From contig OY759261.1 of NCBI GenBank assembly GCA_963662155.1, forward strand, positions 41,276,056 to 41,340,055: a stretch of DNA of 64,000 nt, in the 5' to 3' direction. Below the pieces are notes generated by a model. That model was given only the letters and a program-made list of their open reading frames with translations. It searched no databases and was not told the DNA's origin. This DNA is from Lamellibrachia columna. Lineage: Eukaryota; Annelida; Polychaeta; Sabellida; Siboglinidae. Position numbers and translations under genes: made by a program. This document shows, piece by piece, positions 1-11,465 of this stretch (its first letter is position 1; each line of letters starts with the position of its first letter).

Positions 1-360
1 TTTCTTTCTAGTGGGAAAGTGGGGAATACAAGTGGTGAAATCGTAGCACTAGATTTCAACCAACTTCTCAACTGGGAATACCATGGCGGCTCCTAATCGA
101 CGATATTGCGTGCCCCATCCTCCCATGAAACCCCAGGCTTCCCGCAACGAAAACCTTAAATACCCGATGATCGTATAAGTGGTGTATAGTGCAGTGTCAT
201 TCACTAGACGGGCATTATGTAGAGAATGAGATCACAAACAGCTGGTTGGGACTGGCGTCATGTCTTTCAAGGTTAGTGTCTTGAGCGAAGTAAGTGAAGC
301 CAAGATATTACTTTTGACACATATATTTGTGACATCTGCAAGTAACACGATGTTACCTTT

Positions 361-520
361 ATTTGTAACATTTACGTAACTGAGAAAGGTATGTATACGT
401 GTATAAGAAAGATACATTTACGTAAAATAAGAAAGGTACGTATACGCAAAGCAAGAGAGGTACGTATACGTAAATAAGAAAGGTTAGTTTACGTAAATAA
501 GAAAGGTCGAAAATAAGAAC
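361..520. repeat. Short imperfect tandem repeat (acgtaaataagaaaggt type)
   Basis: Units of roughly 27-30 bp built on acgtaaataagaaaggta follow each other with variants such as tatacg in the spacer. A similar but shorter run is at 37570-37690 in the second copy of the composite repeat. No coding content. Confidence 0.7.
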
Positions 521-679
521 CGTCAATGATTCGCCTGAGGTCAAGTTTGGCGATGAGCAGTTAATGATCACTGTGGAGCAGTGGACCAGCGTATGGCGAA
601 ATGAATCCGTCCCAACCATGTTGATACTCCTAAATGGCTGATTATGTTATCCGTGTTATCTACTGTATCACTTCAGTAA

Positions 680-947
680 TGATAACATCACCACCCAAGG
701 GTCTGGCAATGGACAGATCCTCGTCAATGTCTGTCCATGTGTCCAATGATAACATCACCACCAATGGGTCTGGCAATGGACAGATCCTCGTCAATGTCCG
801 TCCATGTGTCCAATGATAACATCACCACCCATGGGTCTGGCAATGGACAGATCCTCGTCAATGTCCGTCCATGTGTCCAATGATAACATCACCACCCATG
901 GGTCTGGCAATGGACAGATCCTCGTCAATGTCCGTCCATGTGTCCAA
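680..947. repeat. 67-bp minisatellite, four copies
   Basis: Copies start at 680, 747, 814 and 881, each beginning tgataacatcaccaccc and ending tccatgtgtccaa, with very few differences. The sister block at 37860-37910 has only one partial unit, so the expansion happened after the two blocks separated. The open frame running through it on the minus strand is a by-product of the repeat. Confidence 0.9.
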
Positions 948-959
948 TGCTGATACGGG

Positions 960-1174
960 ACTGGAATGTCTTCTGGCGCACACAGCCCAGGTGACCTAGT
1001 GACCGGCTGTTCACAAGGTCCCATTTTAAGACCACATTTCTCCCGACAATTTGTGCCCGTCACCGACTTTACAGTCACCCAGGCATGGCTGAGAAGCTGG
1101 ATCGCATCAAATAATGACATTTTCATTGATATATCTTGTGCATTTGCTCGATGAAAAGCATTCTCGTTTTTCAA
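960..1174 (-). pseudogene. Tigger/pogo-type transposase, C-terminal fragment
   Basis: Read on the minus strand from 1174, the translation contains NAQDISMKMSLFDAIQLLSHAW followed by a V-x4-GTNCxEKCGLK stretch (split here to keep it short: key residues are MSLFDAI, HAW and the NC-x3-CG pair). This matches the end of the Tigger/pogo DDE transposase, where a LLDAI..AW..V...TI.NCF..AGF segment follows the catalytic core. Only the end is present. The frame then runs into the 67-bp minisatellite, so the gene is dead. The sister copy is at 37925-38161. Confidence 0.6.
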
Positions 1175-1339
1175 TGACAGATCGACATGGTGGCGAAAAT
1201 GCGCTTTGACCGCACATATGATGCAGTGGTTGCAAAACCAATATTATGCTGGGGGGGTTCACAAAGTGGCTTCTGGGTTTTGTGGGAATTAGTTAAAATG
1301 GTGCCGCCACCTGTCGGATACTAAATTGACCCAATACGC

Positions 1340-1830
1340 GATCTCATGCCAAATGGCACAGAAGCGACCCCCTCCAACTTCCGCACCATCTGCCTGCTCA
1401 ATCAAAGCCGTGTCCATCATCATCCTCTGGAGAGTGAAGATGACCAAAAACAGACACATCGCGGACAACCAGAACGGATTCAGTGCCGGGGCAACCTATT
1501 CATACAAAGTCAGGTCGTGGACGACATTGTGGCTGCGAGAAAAAGTGCTGTATGCATGTTCATTGATTACAGGACTGCCACTGGTGGAGCCCTCGCTCCC
1601 AGAGAAACTCAACATCGTCAGGTCAGTGTCAGGCCAAGGTTGTCGTGGAATATTGCCGGGTGACTGATTCTCCTGATATTTATCTGCGTGCTAGATACTG
1701 TTGCTCATTGCTCAATTTAGATTCCTAGATTCTGTGTTCAGTCGTTGCTCCGACCCTGTTGATGGCGTCACACTCAATTTAGCGTTCGCCTCATACATCT
1801 TGGTTATGCAGATGACACCAGGCAGCTGAG
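1340..1830 (+). pseudogene. Degenerate non-LTR reverse transcriptase
   Basis: No single frame stays open, but conserved reverse-transcriptase blocks appear in order in different frames: PSNFRTICLLNQ near 1369-1400 (the NYR-I-LL block), IADNQNGF near 1457-1480 (the QNGFR block), MFIDYRTA near 1557-1580 (the catalytic FIDY block, second part ruined) and LGYADDT at 1798-1818 (the YADD catalytic box, tat at 1804). Several frameshifts separate the blocks. The same set is found at 38330-38905. Which LINE clade it belongs to cannot be told from this much. Confidence 0.6.
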
Positions 1831-2290
1831 CAGGGATGCCAGAGCGCAACTGATTGACTCACGTGGCTGGACCAACACAGCAAGCCAACGGACCTGAGTC
1901 ACATATTGTGCATGGAGCACCAGCCCTTGGTGCGGCACGTGTACGACGCGAGAATTCAGACAATCCCGCCACACGCCGAGGGACACTAATGGCGATGTGC
2001 CCCGCATGGAGCGTGGCTGAAGCTACAACTCTGAATAGGAGAGAATGGCAAAGACTACCGGTCACATATGTCAGTCTTAGTTCAGGGTCCGCATTAATAC
2101 CGAAGGAGTTGTCCTCGGCAAAAAGCAGAACTTAAGGAAAAACAAACTAAAGATTTATATATGATATGCATCATTGAATGCATAAGGTAACAATCACGAG
2201 TAAGTTACAAAGCTCCATAATGATTAAAAGACAGACGTTTTGGTGATATATCACCGCCAAGCCCAAGCAAAGGTTGATGCGCGCATTAGC

Positions 2291-2843
2291 CTAGGTGTCG
2301 AACACTGCAAATTTCGTAAGGAAGATGACGTTAGAAAAAGAACTATAACATTTTTAAATCGATGACTAAGTAGTGTGTGGGACCAAAGCAGAGTTGGAGC
2401 GGACTGCCAAACACACAGTATACAGTCGCACCTCGTTATTACGCGGATTCAGATATAACGCGGTCAGTTGTGGACCCCGATTTTCTGCCGCCAGGGGAAA
2501 ATGCCAAAGGGTCTGCTTAAACCTACGTAGAATTGCTTTGACAATTCTCAAGAAACATTAGGCGAACAAAATCAATGGACGAGTATCAACGTGTTGTTTG
2601 TTTTGCGCTGTCGCCGACATCAATCGCTGTCGCTGGCTACGCTTTGACGGTTTGTAAATTGCAATCGAGATTCACAAATACGCCTCGCGTAAGAATCAGA
2701 TAAACAGTTTTAAATGCATTTAGTATGCAATACCAACATAACACTTGGGTGAAATGACATGCTTCAATTACATCTTAAATTTAATCGTTTTCGCGACGCG
2801 AAACCAACATGCCAAATTCCTAACCCAAGACAATTTGTTTCAG
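2291..2843. other. Non-coding stretch upstream of the exon array (putative intron)
   Basis: No gene is visible. It contains one terminus resembling a Tigger inverted repeat at 2423-2470, and otherwise unique AT-rich sequence. The last bases before 2844 form a splice acceptor (tttgtttcag). Sequence homology to the array starts at the exon, not before it. Confidence 0.5.
2423..2470 (+). mobile_element. Solo Tigger-like terminal inverted repeat
   Basis: After a TA dinucleotide the sequence reads cagtcgcacctcgttatt then acgcgg, followed by an inner atataacgcggtc repeat. This resembles the family of Tigger/pogo ends (CAG-x-CATACCTCGTT...), which insert at TA. No matching opposite end was found nearby, so this is a fragment or a chance likeness. 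Confidence 0.4.
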
Positions 2844-2885
2844 GAAACGTTCAAGGCCTTGATTCCCGATTGACTGGTGCTGAAG
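2844..2885 (+). CDS. Coiled-coil mini-exon A1 (14 codons, phase 1-1)
   Basis: First exon of the array. Acceptor tttgtttcag, donor gtaagt. Read with one base carried in from the previous exon it gives GNVQGLDSRLTGAE. Hydrophobic residues V3, L6, L10 and A13 have the 3-4-3-4 spacing of heptad a/d positions, and 14 residues are exactly two heptads, so consecutive exons keep register. R9-L10-T11-G12-A13-E14 fits the R-h-x-x-h-E motif known from trimeric coiled coils. A1 is unusual: it ends in the codons for AE like type C, while all other A exons end AV. No start codon or signal peptide lies in this exon; upstream exons must be outside the window or unrecognised. Confidence 0.72.
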
Positions 2886-3949
2886 GTAAGTCATCAACTC
2901 CATTGCAGAAATTCAGTCAATTGTTTTATATTATATTGAAGGAATTACGTTTCTAAGTAATTAACATATAACATGAATACCGGAGTCGACCTATTAAGCG
3001 TACATGCCATAATTAGCATACATCCCCTTTTTAATCAGCAGGATCCATAATTATTGTAAGTTGACTAGTGTGGAACAGCTGAGAAGTGTCGCCATCTGGT
3101 GTTAAGTTGTTGCAACCGCTTTTCAATTGTTCCACATTTGTCACCAAATGACACAACTAGTGTTAAACAGCTACCTTATAATCTACAGAAACACATTTTA
3201 TTGTACACTTATGAGAACAGATTCCTTGATATTTTTTCATTGCCCAATTATTTTTCCAGCGTACTGTAAGCTTATTAGGTTGAATACAGTATGTATTGAT
3301 TCTACGTATCACAATCTGTAAAGTCACAGGAAACTTCTGCCCATTTTGGAGTAATTGAAAAATTCAACAACTACTTTTCGGAGTACGCGACTAACACTGG
3401 TATTACTTCACATTACTTTCTGCTGTAAAGAAATTATCCAACTGTGATGTAATTCAGAATCATTACTGTTGCTACTTTTCTTGTTGGTGTCTGTGTGAAT
3501 TGGTTGTGAAACTAATCACACCATGCCAATCTGTAATACAGAACTTAAGAACGGCCATCCCATCCCACTGGAATGCACCTTCTGTTTAGAAATAACTTTA
3601 ATAGCGTCTCCTTTGACAACATGGTCATTTGTTTCTTTACAACGAAGACTCCCATGCAACAGCTGTTGATGTAAATGACGTGTCAATATCCTCTTTCATC
3701 ATTTGATCAGTTAGACGATTGAAATCGTTGAATGGTGGCATTATGTTTCTGTTCTTGTCACCATAATTATTGGCTGTATCTGGCATGGCAACAATACCTT
3801 GTTATAAAACTTCATGGTGTGATGTAATTGTATCAGTTTGTTAACAGCCAAGTTGCAGCAAAATACACTGTTATTACTGATTCCTATGGATCCATTAAAT
3901 AATGTCCATGTGCATTTGATTGACAATGATACAAATCATCTTTTTTTAG

Positions 3950-3991
3950 GACAAGTTGTGGGCCTTGATTCCCGTTTGACTGGAACTGAAG
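3950..3991 (+). CDS. Coiled-coil mini-exon B1 (14 codons, phase 1-1)
   Basis: Acceptor is a run of T then tag; donor gtaagtcaac. Peptide GQVVGLDSRLTGTE, two heptads with a/d residues V3, L6, L10, T13. Residues 9-14 (RLTGTE) keep the R and E of the trimer motif with Thr at the second core position. This copy has Val at residue 4 (gtg), as in units 4, 6 and 8; the rest have Ala. Confidence 0.75.
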
Positions 3992-4537
3992 GTAAGTCAA
4001 CCAGTCTCTTGCAGAAGTTCAGTCAATACTTTTGTAATATTTTGAAGGTATTGCATTACAAAATGGTAAAGTATTACAGGCTTATTAGTTGCAGTATAAA
4101 ACTTCTACAGTTGATGTATGTGTGAATTGGTGGTGGAAAAAACACGCCAAACAAATCTGTAATACTGAATTTAAGAAACCCACGTCAGTGCAATAACCTG
4201 AATAGAAATACAGCCAATACAAAGCTGCCACAGATATAGTCTTAAGAGACAGCTTTAATGTGCTGGTATTACTTCAACTAAACTTTCAAACAAATTCTAT
4301 AAATTGTCTGACACTATCTCCCAGTTTTACCATTGATTACTTTACCATTTACTATAGGGACTGTTACCTTTCTGGTTGCTTTTTCTTCTTTTACAGCCTG
4401 ATCGTGTAGATTTAATTACATCGGTTTTATGACAACCATGACAACGATAAATATATTTAATTAACGAGATTGATTGACCCCTTTGTAATCTTCATATGTA
4501 TCTGACTGACACTAATGCAAAAGCTTATTTGTTTCAG

Positions 4538-4579
4538 GGAACGTTCTGAACCTAGATTCCAGATTGACTGGTGCTGAAG
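4538..4579 (+). CDS. Coiled-coil mini-exon C1 (14 codons, phase 1-1)
   Basis: Acceptor gtttcag, donor gtaggtg. Peptide GNVLNLDSRLTGAE; heptad core V3, L6, L10, A13 and a full R-L-x-x-A-E trimer motif. C exons use the weaker GTAGGT donor where A and B use GTAAGT. Confidence 0.75.
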
Positions 4580-5340
4580 GTAGGTGAACAACTCCATATC
4601 TGAAGTTAAGTCAATGGTTTTATGTTATTTGTAGGTATTATGCTATCATACATAACTAAATGGTAAATCAATATATCCTAGCTGTAAGTACATGAACAAG
4701 ATGATTGATCACAGCAAATTTATGTCCATTTTGCAATATTATACATCAAACACTTTGATTTGGAGTAGGTGATCTGGTAATGACTAGGCATTATGAGTGT
4801 GTGCTAGTTGTTTTTACCAAATATTTAGGTATAACAGGTTTAGTAATTATAATATCTCTCTAATCTGCGTGAATTGGTGGTGAAACTAACCACACCACGC
4901 AAATATGTAATACAGAATTTAAGTAACCCACATGAGTGCATTATCATGGTTAGAAATAGCTCAACTAACATCTTTTGACAACATGTTCATTTGTTTCAAT
5001 ACATCGAAGACATAGCTACAACAGTTGTCATTAATGTGTTGGTATTACTAGAGCTAACACTTTTTAACAAATGGTGTACATTGCCTGGGACTATCTTCCA
5101 GTTGTTCCATTTACCACTCATAGAAATTTAAATCATTGATTTGCTAGATTTGTGTTCTTGGAACCACCTATACAGTCTTTACCCTGAGGATTTTATCGCC
5201 TGATTGCCTCAATATAATTGCAACGGTTTCATAGCAAACAGGATTTAACTAAGCATATTTTATTAGAAAGACTGATTGGCTCACTAAGTAAAGGATTCAG
5301 CTTTTGATTGACAATGATAGAAAATGCATCTTTCTTTCAG

Positions 5341-5382
5341 GAAACGTTCAGGGCCTTGATTCCCGATTGACTGGTGCAGTAG
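5341..5382 (+). CDS. Coiled-coil mini-exon A2
   Basis: Acceptor tttctttcag, donor gtaagt, phase 1-1. Peptide GNVQGLDSRLTGAV; the final Val replaces the Glu of the R-h-x-x-h-E motif. The 42 bases are identical in A2 to A10. Confidence 0.75.
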
Positions 5383-6447
5383 GTAAGTCATCAACTCCAT
5401 TGCAGAAATTCAGTCAATTATTTGATATTATATTGAAGGAATTACGATTCTAAGTAATTAACATATAACATGAATACCGGAGTCGACCTATTAAGCGTAC
5501 ATGCCCTAATTAGCATGCAGTCCCTTTTTAATCAGCAGGATCCATAATTGTTGTAAGTTGACTAGTGTGGAACAAATGAGAAGTGTCGCCATCTGGTGTT
5601 AAGTTGTTGCAACCGCTTTTCAATAGTTCTACATTTGTCACCAAATGACACCACTAGTGTTAAACAGCTACCTTATTGTCTACAGAAACACATTTTATTT
5701 TACACTTATGAGAACAGATTCCTTGATATTTTTTCATTGCCCAATTATTTTTCCAGCGTACTGTAAGCTTATTAGGTTGAATACAGTATGTGTTGATTCT
5801 ATGTATGTTCACAACCTGTAAAGTCACAGGAAACTTCTGCCCATTTTGGAGTAATTAAAAAATTCAACAACTACTTTTCGGAGTATGCGACTAACACTGG
5901 TATTACTTCACATTACTTTCTGCTGTAAAGAAATTATCCAACTGTGATGTAATTCAGAATCATTACTGTTGCTACTTTTCTAGTTGGTGTCTGTGTAAAT
6001 TGGTTGTGAAACTAATCACACCATGCCAATCTGTAATACAGAACTTAAGAACGGCCATCCCATCCCACTGGAATGCACCTTCTGTTTAGAAATAACTTTA
6101 ATAGCATCTCCTTTGACAACATGGTCATTTGTTTCTTTACAACGAAGATTCCCATGCAACAGCTGTTGATGTAAATGACGTGTCAGTATCCTCTTTCATC
6201 ATTTTATCAGTTAGACGATTGAAATCGTTGAATGGTAGCATTATGTTTCTGTTCTTGTCACCATAATTATGTGCTGTATCTGCCATGGCAACAATACCTT
6301 GTTATAAAACTTGGTGTGATGTAATTGTATCAGTTTGTTAACAGCCAGGTTGCAGCAAAATACACTGTTATTACTAATTCCTATGGATCCATTAAATAAT
6401 GTCCATGTACATTTGATTGACAATGATACAAATCATCTTTTTTTAAG

Positions 6448-6489
6448 GACAAGTTGCGGGCCTTGATTCCCGTTTGACTGGAACTGAAG
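6448..6489 (+). CDS. Coiled-coil mini-exon B2
   Basis: Phase 1-1, donor gtaagt. The acceptor here is tttttttaag rather than tag, still AG. Peptide GQVAGLDSRLTGTE (Ala at residue 4). Confidence 0.74.
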
Positions 6490-7035
6490 GTAAGTCAACC
6501 AGTCTCTTGCAGAAGTTCAGTCAATACTTTTGTAATATTTTGAAGGTATTGCATTACAAAATGGTAAAGTATTACAGGCTTATTAGTTGCAGTATAAAAC
6601 TTCTACAGTTGATGTATGTGTGAATTGGTGGTGAAAAAAACACGCCAAACAAATCTGTAATACTGAATTTAAGAAACCCACGTCAGTGCAATAACCTGAA
6701 TAGAAATACAGCCAATACAAAGCTGCCACAGTTATTGTCTTAAGAAACAGCTTTAATGTGCTCGTATTACTTCAACTAAACTTTCAAACAAATTCTATAA
6801 ATTGTCTGACACTATCTCCCAGTTTTACCATTGATTACTTTACCATTTACTATAGGAACTGTTACCATTCTAGTTGCTTTTTCTTCTTTTACAGCCTGAT
6901 CGTGTAGATTTAATTACATCGGTTTTATGACAACCATGACAACGATAAATATATTTAATTAACGAGATTGATTGACCCCTTTGTAATGTTCATATGTATC
7001 TGACTGACACTAATGCAAAAGCTGATTTGTTTCAG

Positions 7036-7077
7036 GGAACGTTCTGAACCTAGATTCCAGATTGACTGGTGCTGAAG
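7036..7077 (+). CDS. Coiled-coil mini-exon C2
   Basis: Phase 1-1, acceptor gtttcag, donor gtaggtg. Peptide GNVLNLDSRLTGAE, identical in bases to C1. Confidence 0.75.
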
Positions 7078-7839
7078 GTAGGTGAACAACTCCATATCTG
7101 AAGTTAAGTCAATGGTTTTATGTTATTTGTAGGTATTATGCTATCATACATAACTAAATGGTAAATCAATATATCCTAACTGTAAGTACATGAACAAGAT
7201 GATTGATCACAGCAAATTTATGTCCATTTTGCAATATTATACATCAAACACTTTGATTTGGAGTAGGTGATCTGGTAATGACTAGGCATTATAAGTGTGT
7301 GCTAGTTGTTTTTACCAAATATTTAGGTATAACAGGTTTAGTAATTATAATATCTCTCTAGTCTGCGTGAATTGGTTGTGAAACTAACCACGCCACGCAA
7401 ATATGTAATACAGAATTTAAGTAACCCACATGAGTGCATTATCATGGTTAGAAATAGCTCAACTAACATCTTTTGACAACATTTTCATTTGTTTCAATAC
7501 ATCGAAGACATAGCTACAACAGTTGTCATTTAATGTGTTGGTGTTACTAGAGCTAACACTTTGTAACAAATGGTGTACATTGCCTGGGACTATCTTCCAG
7601 TTGTTCCATTTACCACTCATAGAAATTTAAATCATTGATTTGCTAGATTTGTGTTCTTGGAACCACCTATACAGACTTTACCCTGAGGATTTTATCGCCT
7701 GATTGCCTCAATATAATTGCAACGGTTTGATAGCAAACAGGATTTAACTAAGCATATTTTATTAGAAAGACTGATTGGCTCACTAAGTAAAGGATTCAGC
7801 TTTTGATTGACACTGATAGAAAATGCATCTTTCTTTCAG

Positions 7840-7881
7840 GAAACGTTCAGGGCCTTGATTCCCGATTGACTGGTGCAGTAG
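7840..7881 (+). CDS. Coiled-coil mini-exon A3
   Basis: Phase 1-1, acceptor tttctttcag, donor gtaagt. Peptide GNVQGLDSRLTGAV, base-identical to A2. Confidence 0.75.
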
Positions 7882-8944
7882 GTAAGTCATCAACTCCATT
7901 GCAGAAATTCAGTCAATTATTTGATATTATATTGAAGGAATTACGTTTCTATATAATTAACATATTATAACATGAATACCGGAGTGGACCTATTAAGCGT
8001 ACATGCCCTAATTAGCATGCAGTCCCTTTTTAATCAGCAGGATCCATAATTATTGTAAGTTGACTAGTGTGGAACAACTGAGAAGTGTCGCCATCTGGTG
8101 TTCAGTTGTTGAAACCGCTTCTCAATAGTTCTACATTTGTCACCAAATGACACCACTAGTGTTAAACAGCTACCTTATTGTCTACAGAAACACATTTTAT
8201 TTTACACTTATGAGAACAGATTCCTTGATATTTTTTCATTGCCCAATTATTTTTCCAGCGTACTGTAGGCTTATTAGGTTGAATACAGTATGTATTGAAT
8301 CTACGTATGTTCACAACCTGTAAAGTCACAGGAAACTTCTGCCCATTTTGGAGTAATTAAAAAATTCAACAACTACTTTTCGGAGTACGTGACTAACACT
8401 GGTATTACTTCACATTATTTCTGCTGTAAAGAAATTATCCAATTGTGATGTAATTCAGAATCATTACTGTTACTACTTTTCTAGTTGGTGTCTGTGTAAA
8501 TTGGTTGTGAAACTAATCACACCATGCCAATCTGTAATACAGAACTTAAGAACGGCCATCCCATCCCACTGGAATATACCTTCTGTTTAGAAATAACTTT
8601 AATAGCATCTCCTTTGACAACATGGTCATTTGTTTCTTTACAACGAAGACTCCCATGCAACAGCTGTTGATGTAAATGACACGTCAATATCCTCTTTCAT
8701 CATTTTATCAGACGATTGAAATCGTTGAATGGTAGCATTATGTTTCTGTTCTTGTCACCATAATTATGGGCTGTATCTGCCATGGTAACAATACCTTGTT
8801 ATAAAACTTGGTGTGATGTAATTGTATCAGTTTGTTAACAGCCAGGTTGCAGCAAAATACACTGTTATTACTGATTCCTATGGATCCATTAAATAATGTC
8901 CATGTACATTTGATTGACAATGATACAAATCATCTTTTTTTTAG

Positions 8945-8986
8945 GACAAGTTGCGGGCCTTGATTCCCGTTTGACTGGAACTGAAG
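8945..8986 (+). CDS. Coiled-coil mini-exon B3
   Basis: Phase 1-1, T-rich tag acceptor, donor gtaagt. Peptide GQVAGLDSRLTGTE. The intron just after it has the aaaagataa variant typical of odd-numbered units. Confidence 0.75.
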
Positions 8987-9533
8987 GTAAGTCAACCAGT
9001 CTCTTGCAAAAGATAATTCAATACTTTTGTAATATTTTGAAGGTATTGCATTATAAAATGGTAAAGTATTACAGGCTTATTAGTTGCAGAATAAAACTTC
9101 TACAGTTGATGTATGTGTGAATTGGTGGTGAAAAAAACACACCAAACAAATCTGTAATACTGAATTTAAGAAACCCACGTTAGTGCAATAACCTGAATAG
9201 AAATACAGCCAATACAAAGCTGCCACAGTTATTGTCTTAAGAAACAGCTTTAATGTGCTGGTATTACTCCAACTAAACTTTCAAACAAATTCTATAAATT
9301 GTCTGACACTATCTCCCAGTTTTACCATTGATTACTTTACCATTTACTATAGGGACTGTTACCATTCTGGTTGCTTTTTCTTCTTTTACAGCCTGATCGT
9401 GTAGATTTAATTACATTGGTTTTATGACAACCATGACAACGATAAATATATTTAATTAACGAGATTGATTGACCCCTTTGTAATGTTCATATGTATCTGA
9501 CTGACACTTAATGCAAAAGCTTATTTGTTTAAG

Positions 9534-9575
9534 GGAATGTTCTGAACCTAGATTCCAGATTGACTGGTGCTGAAG
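9534..9575 (+). CDS. Coiled-coil mini-exon C3
   Basis: Phase 1-1, donor gtaggtc. Peptide GNVLNLDSRLTGAE with a silent change (aat for Asn2). Its acceptor is tttgtttaag instead of tttgtttcag, probably weaker; this exon is the best candidate in the array for inefficient inclusion. Confidence 0.7.
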
Positions 9576-10359
9576 GTAGGTCAACAACTCCATATCTGAA
9601 GTTAAGTCAATGGTTTTATGTTATTTGTAGGTATTATGCTTTCAGACATAACTAAATGGTAAATCAATATATCCTAGCTGTAAGTACATGAACAAGATGA
9701 TTGATCACAGCAAATTTATGTCCATTTTGCAATATTTAAGAAATACATCAAACACTTTGATATGGAGTACGTGATATGGTAATGACTAGGCATTATGAGT
9801 GTGTGCTAGTTGTTTTTACCACATATTTAGTTATAAAAGGTTTATTAATTATAATATTTCTCTACTCTGCGTGAATTGGTGGTGAAACTAACCACGCCAC
9901 GCAAATATGTAATACAAAATTTAAGTAACCCATATGAGTGCATTATCATGGTTAGAAATAGCTCAAATAACATCTTTTGGCAACATGTTCATTTGTTTCA
10001 ATACATCGAAGACATAGCTACAACAGTTGTTGTCATTTAATGTGTTGGTATTACTAGAGCTAAAACTTTGTAACAAATGGTATAAATTGCCTGGGACTAT
10101 CATCCAGTTGTTCCATTTACCACTCGTAGAAATTTAAATCATTGATTTGCTAGATTTGTGTTCTTGGAACCACCTATACAGTCTTTACCCTGAGGATTTT
10201 AGTTTCTTCTTATATCGCCTGATTGCCTCAATATAATTGCAACGGTTTCATAGCAAACAGGATTTAACTAAGCATATTTTATTAGAAAGACTGATTGGCT
10301 CACTAAGTAAAGGATTCAGCTTTTGATTGACACTGATAGAAAATGCATCTTTCTTTCAG

Positions 10360-10401
10360 GAAACGTTCAGGGCCTTGATTCCCGATTGACTGGTGCAGTA
10401 G
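10360..10401 (+). CDS. Coiled-coil mini-exon A4
   Basis: Phase 1-1, same splice sites and same 42 bases as A2; peptide GNVQGLDSRLTGAV. The surrounding unit 4 is especially close to unit 1 (both share ataatctacag and tacgtatcacaatctg in the A-B intron). Confidence 0.75.
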
Positions 10402-11465
10402 GTAAGTCATCAACTCCATTGCAGAAATTCAGTCAATTATTTGATATTATATTGAAGGAATTTCGTTTCTAAGTAATTAACATATAACATGAATATCGGA
10501 GTCGACCTATTAAGCATACATGCCCTAATTAGCATGCAGTCCCTTTTTAATCAGCAGTATCCATAATTATTGTAAGTTGACTAGTGTGGAACAGCTGAGA
10601 AGTGTCGCCATCTGGTGTTAAGTTGTTGCAACCGCTTTTCAATTGTTCCACATTTGTCACCAAATGACACAACTAGTGTTAAACAGCTACCTTATAATCT
10701 ACAGAAACACATTTTATTGTACACTTATGAGAACAGATTCCTTGATATTTTTTCATTGCCCAATTATTCTTCCAGCGTACTGTAAGCTTATTAGGTTGAA
10801 TACAGTATGTATTGATTCTACGTATCACAATCTGTAAAGTCACAGGAAACTTCTGCCCATTTTGGAGTAATTGAAAAATTCAACAACTACTTTTCGGAGT
10901 ACGCGACTAACACTGGTATTACTTAACATTACTTTCTGCTGTAAAGAAATTATCCAACTGTGATGTAATTCAGAATCATTACTGTTGCTACTTTTCTTGT
11001 TGGTGTCTGTGTGAATTGGTTGTGAAACTAATCACACCATGCCAATCTGTAATACAGAACTTAAGAACGGCCATCCCATCCCACTGGAATGCACCTTCTG
11101 TTTAGAAATAACTTTAATAGCGTCTCCTTTGACAACATGGTCATTTGTTTCTTTACAACGAAGACTCCCATGCAACAGCTGTTGATGTAAATGACGTGTC
11201 AATATCCTCTTTCATCATTTGATCAGTTAGACGATTGAAATCGTTGAATGGTGGCATTATGTTTCTGTTCTTGTCACCATAATTATTGGCTGTATCTGGC
11301 ATGGCAACAATACCTTGTTATAAAACTTCATGGTGTGATGTAATTGTATCAGTTTGTTAACAGCCAAGTTGCAGCAAAATACACTGTTATTACTGATTCC
11401 TATGGATCCATTAAATAATGTCCATGTGCATTTGATTGACAATGATACAAATCATCTTTTTTTAG

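Larger units (their letters stand above)
139..2290. repeat. Composite dispersed repeat, copy 1 (Tigger remnant plus reverse-transcriptase remnant)
   Basis: This block is repeated, with scattered substitutions and indels, at 37350-39370. Both copies start near the stretch that contains the ctagacgggcattatg motif and end just after a ttttggtgatatatcaccgc motif. Inside are a minus-strand Tigger transposase C-terminal piece and a plus-strand degenerate reverse transcriptase, so the block is a nest of at least two dead elements that was copied as a whole. Sequence left of 139 shows nothing recognisable. Confidence 0.8.

Noticed and set aside
3741..3926. Minus-strand open frame of 60-61 codons (MSIKCTWTLFNG...) present in all eleven units
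   Set aside because: It is open in every unit, and the only length difference is an in-frame 3-bp indel, which first looked interesting. But the units are nearly identical everywhere, so conservation of one frame carries no weight. It has no recognisable domain and lies in an intron antisense to the exons.
3838..4125. Plus-strand 95-codon frame reading through exon B into the intron
   Set aside because: It is the real 14 codons of exon B extended by chance into both introns; units with a small indel upstream lose the left part.
4393..4425. Perfect-looking acceptor (cttcttttacag) followed by cctgatcgtgtag in each B-to-C or C-side intron
   Set aside because: In the shared phase 1 the next codon is TGA, phase 2 also stops at once and only phase 0 is open, which would not fit the neighbouring exons. 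No donor follows at a useful distance.
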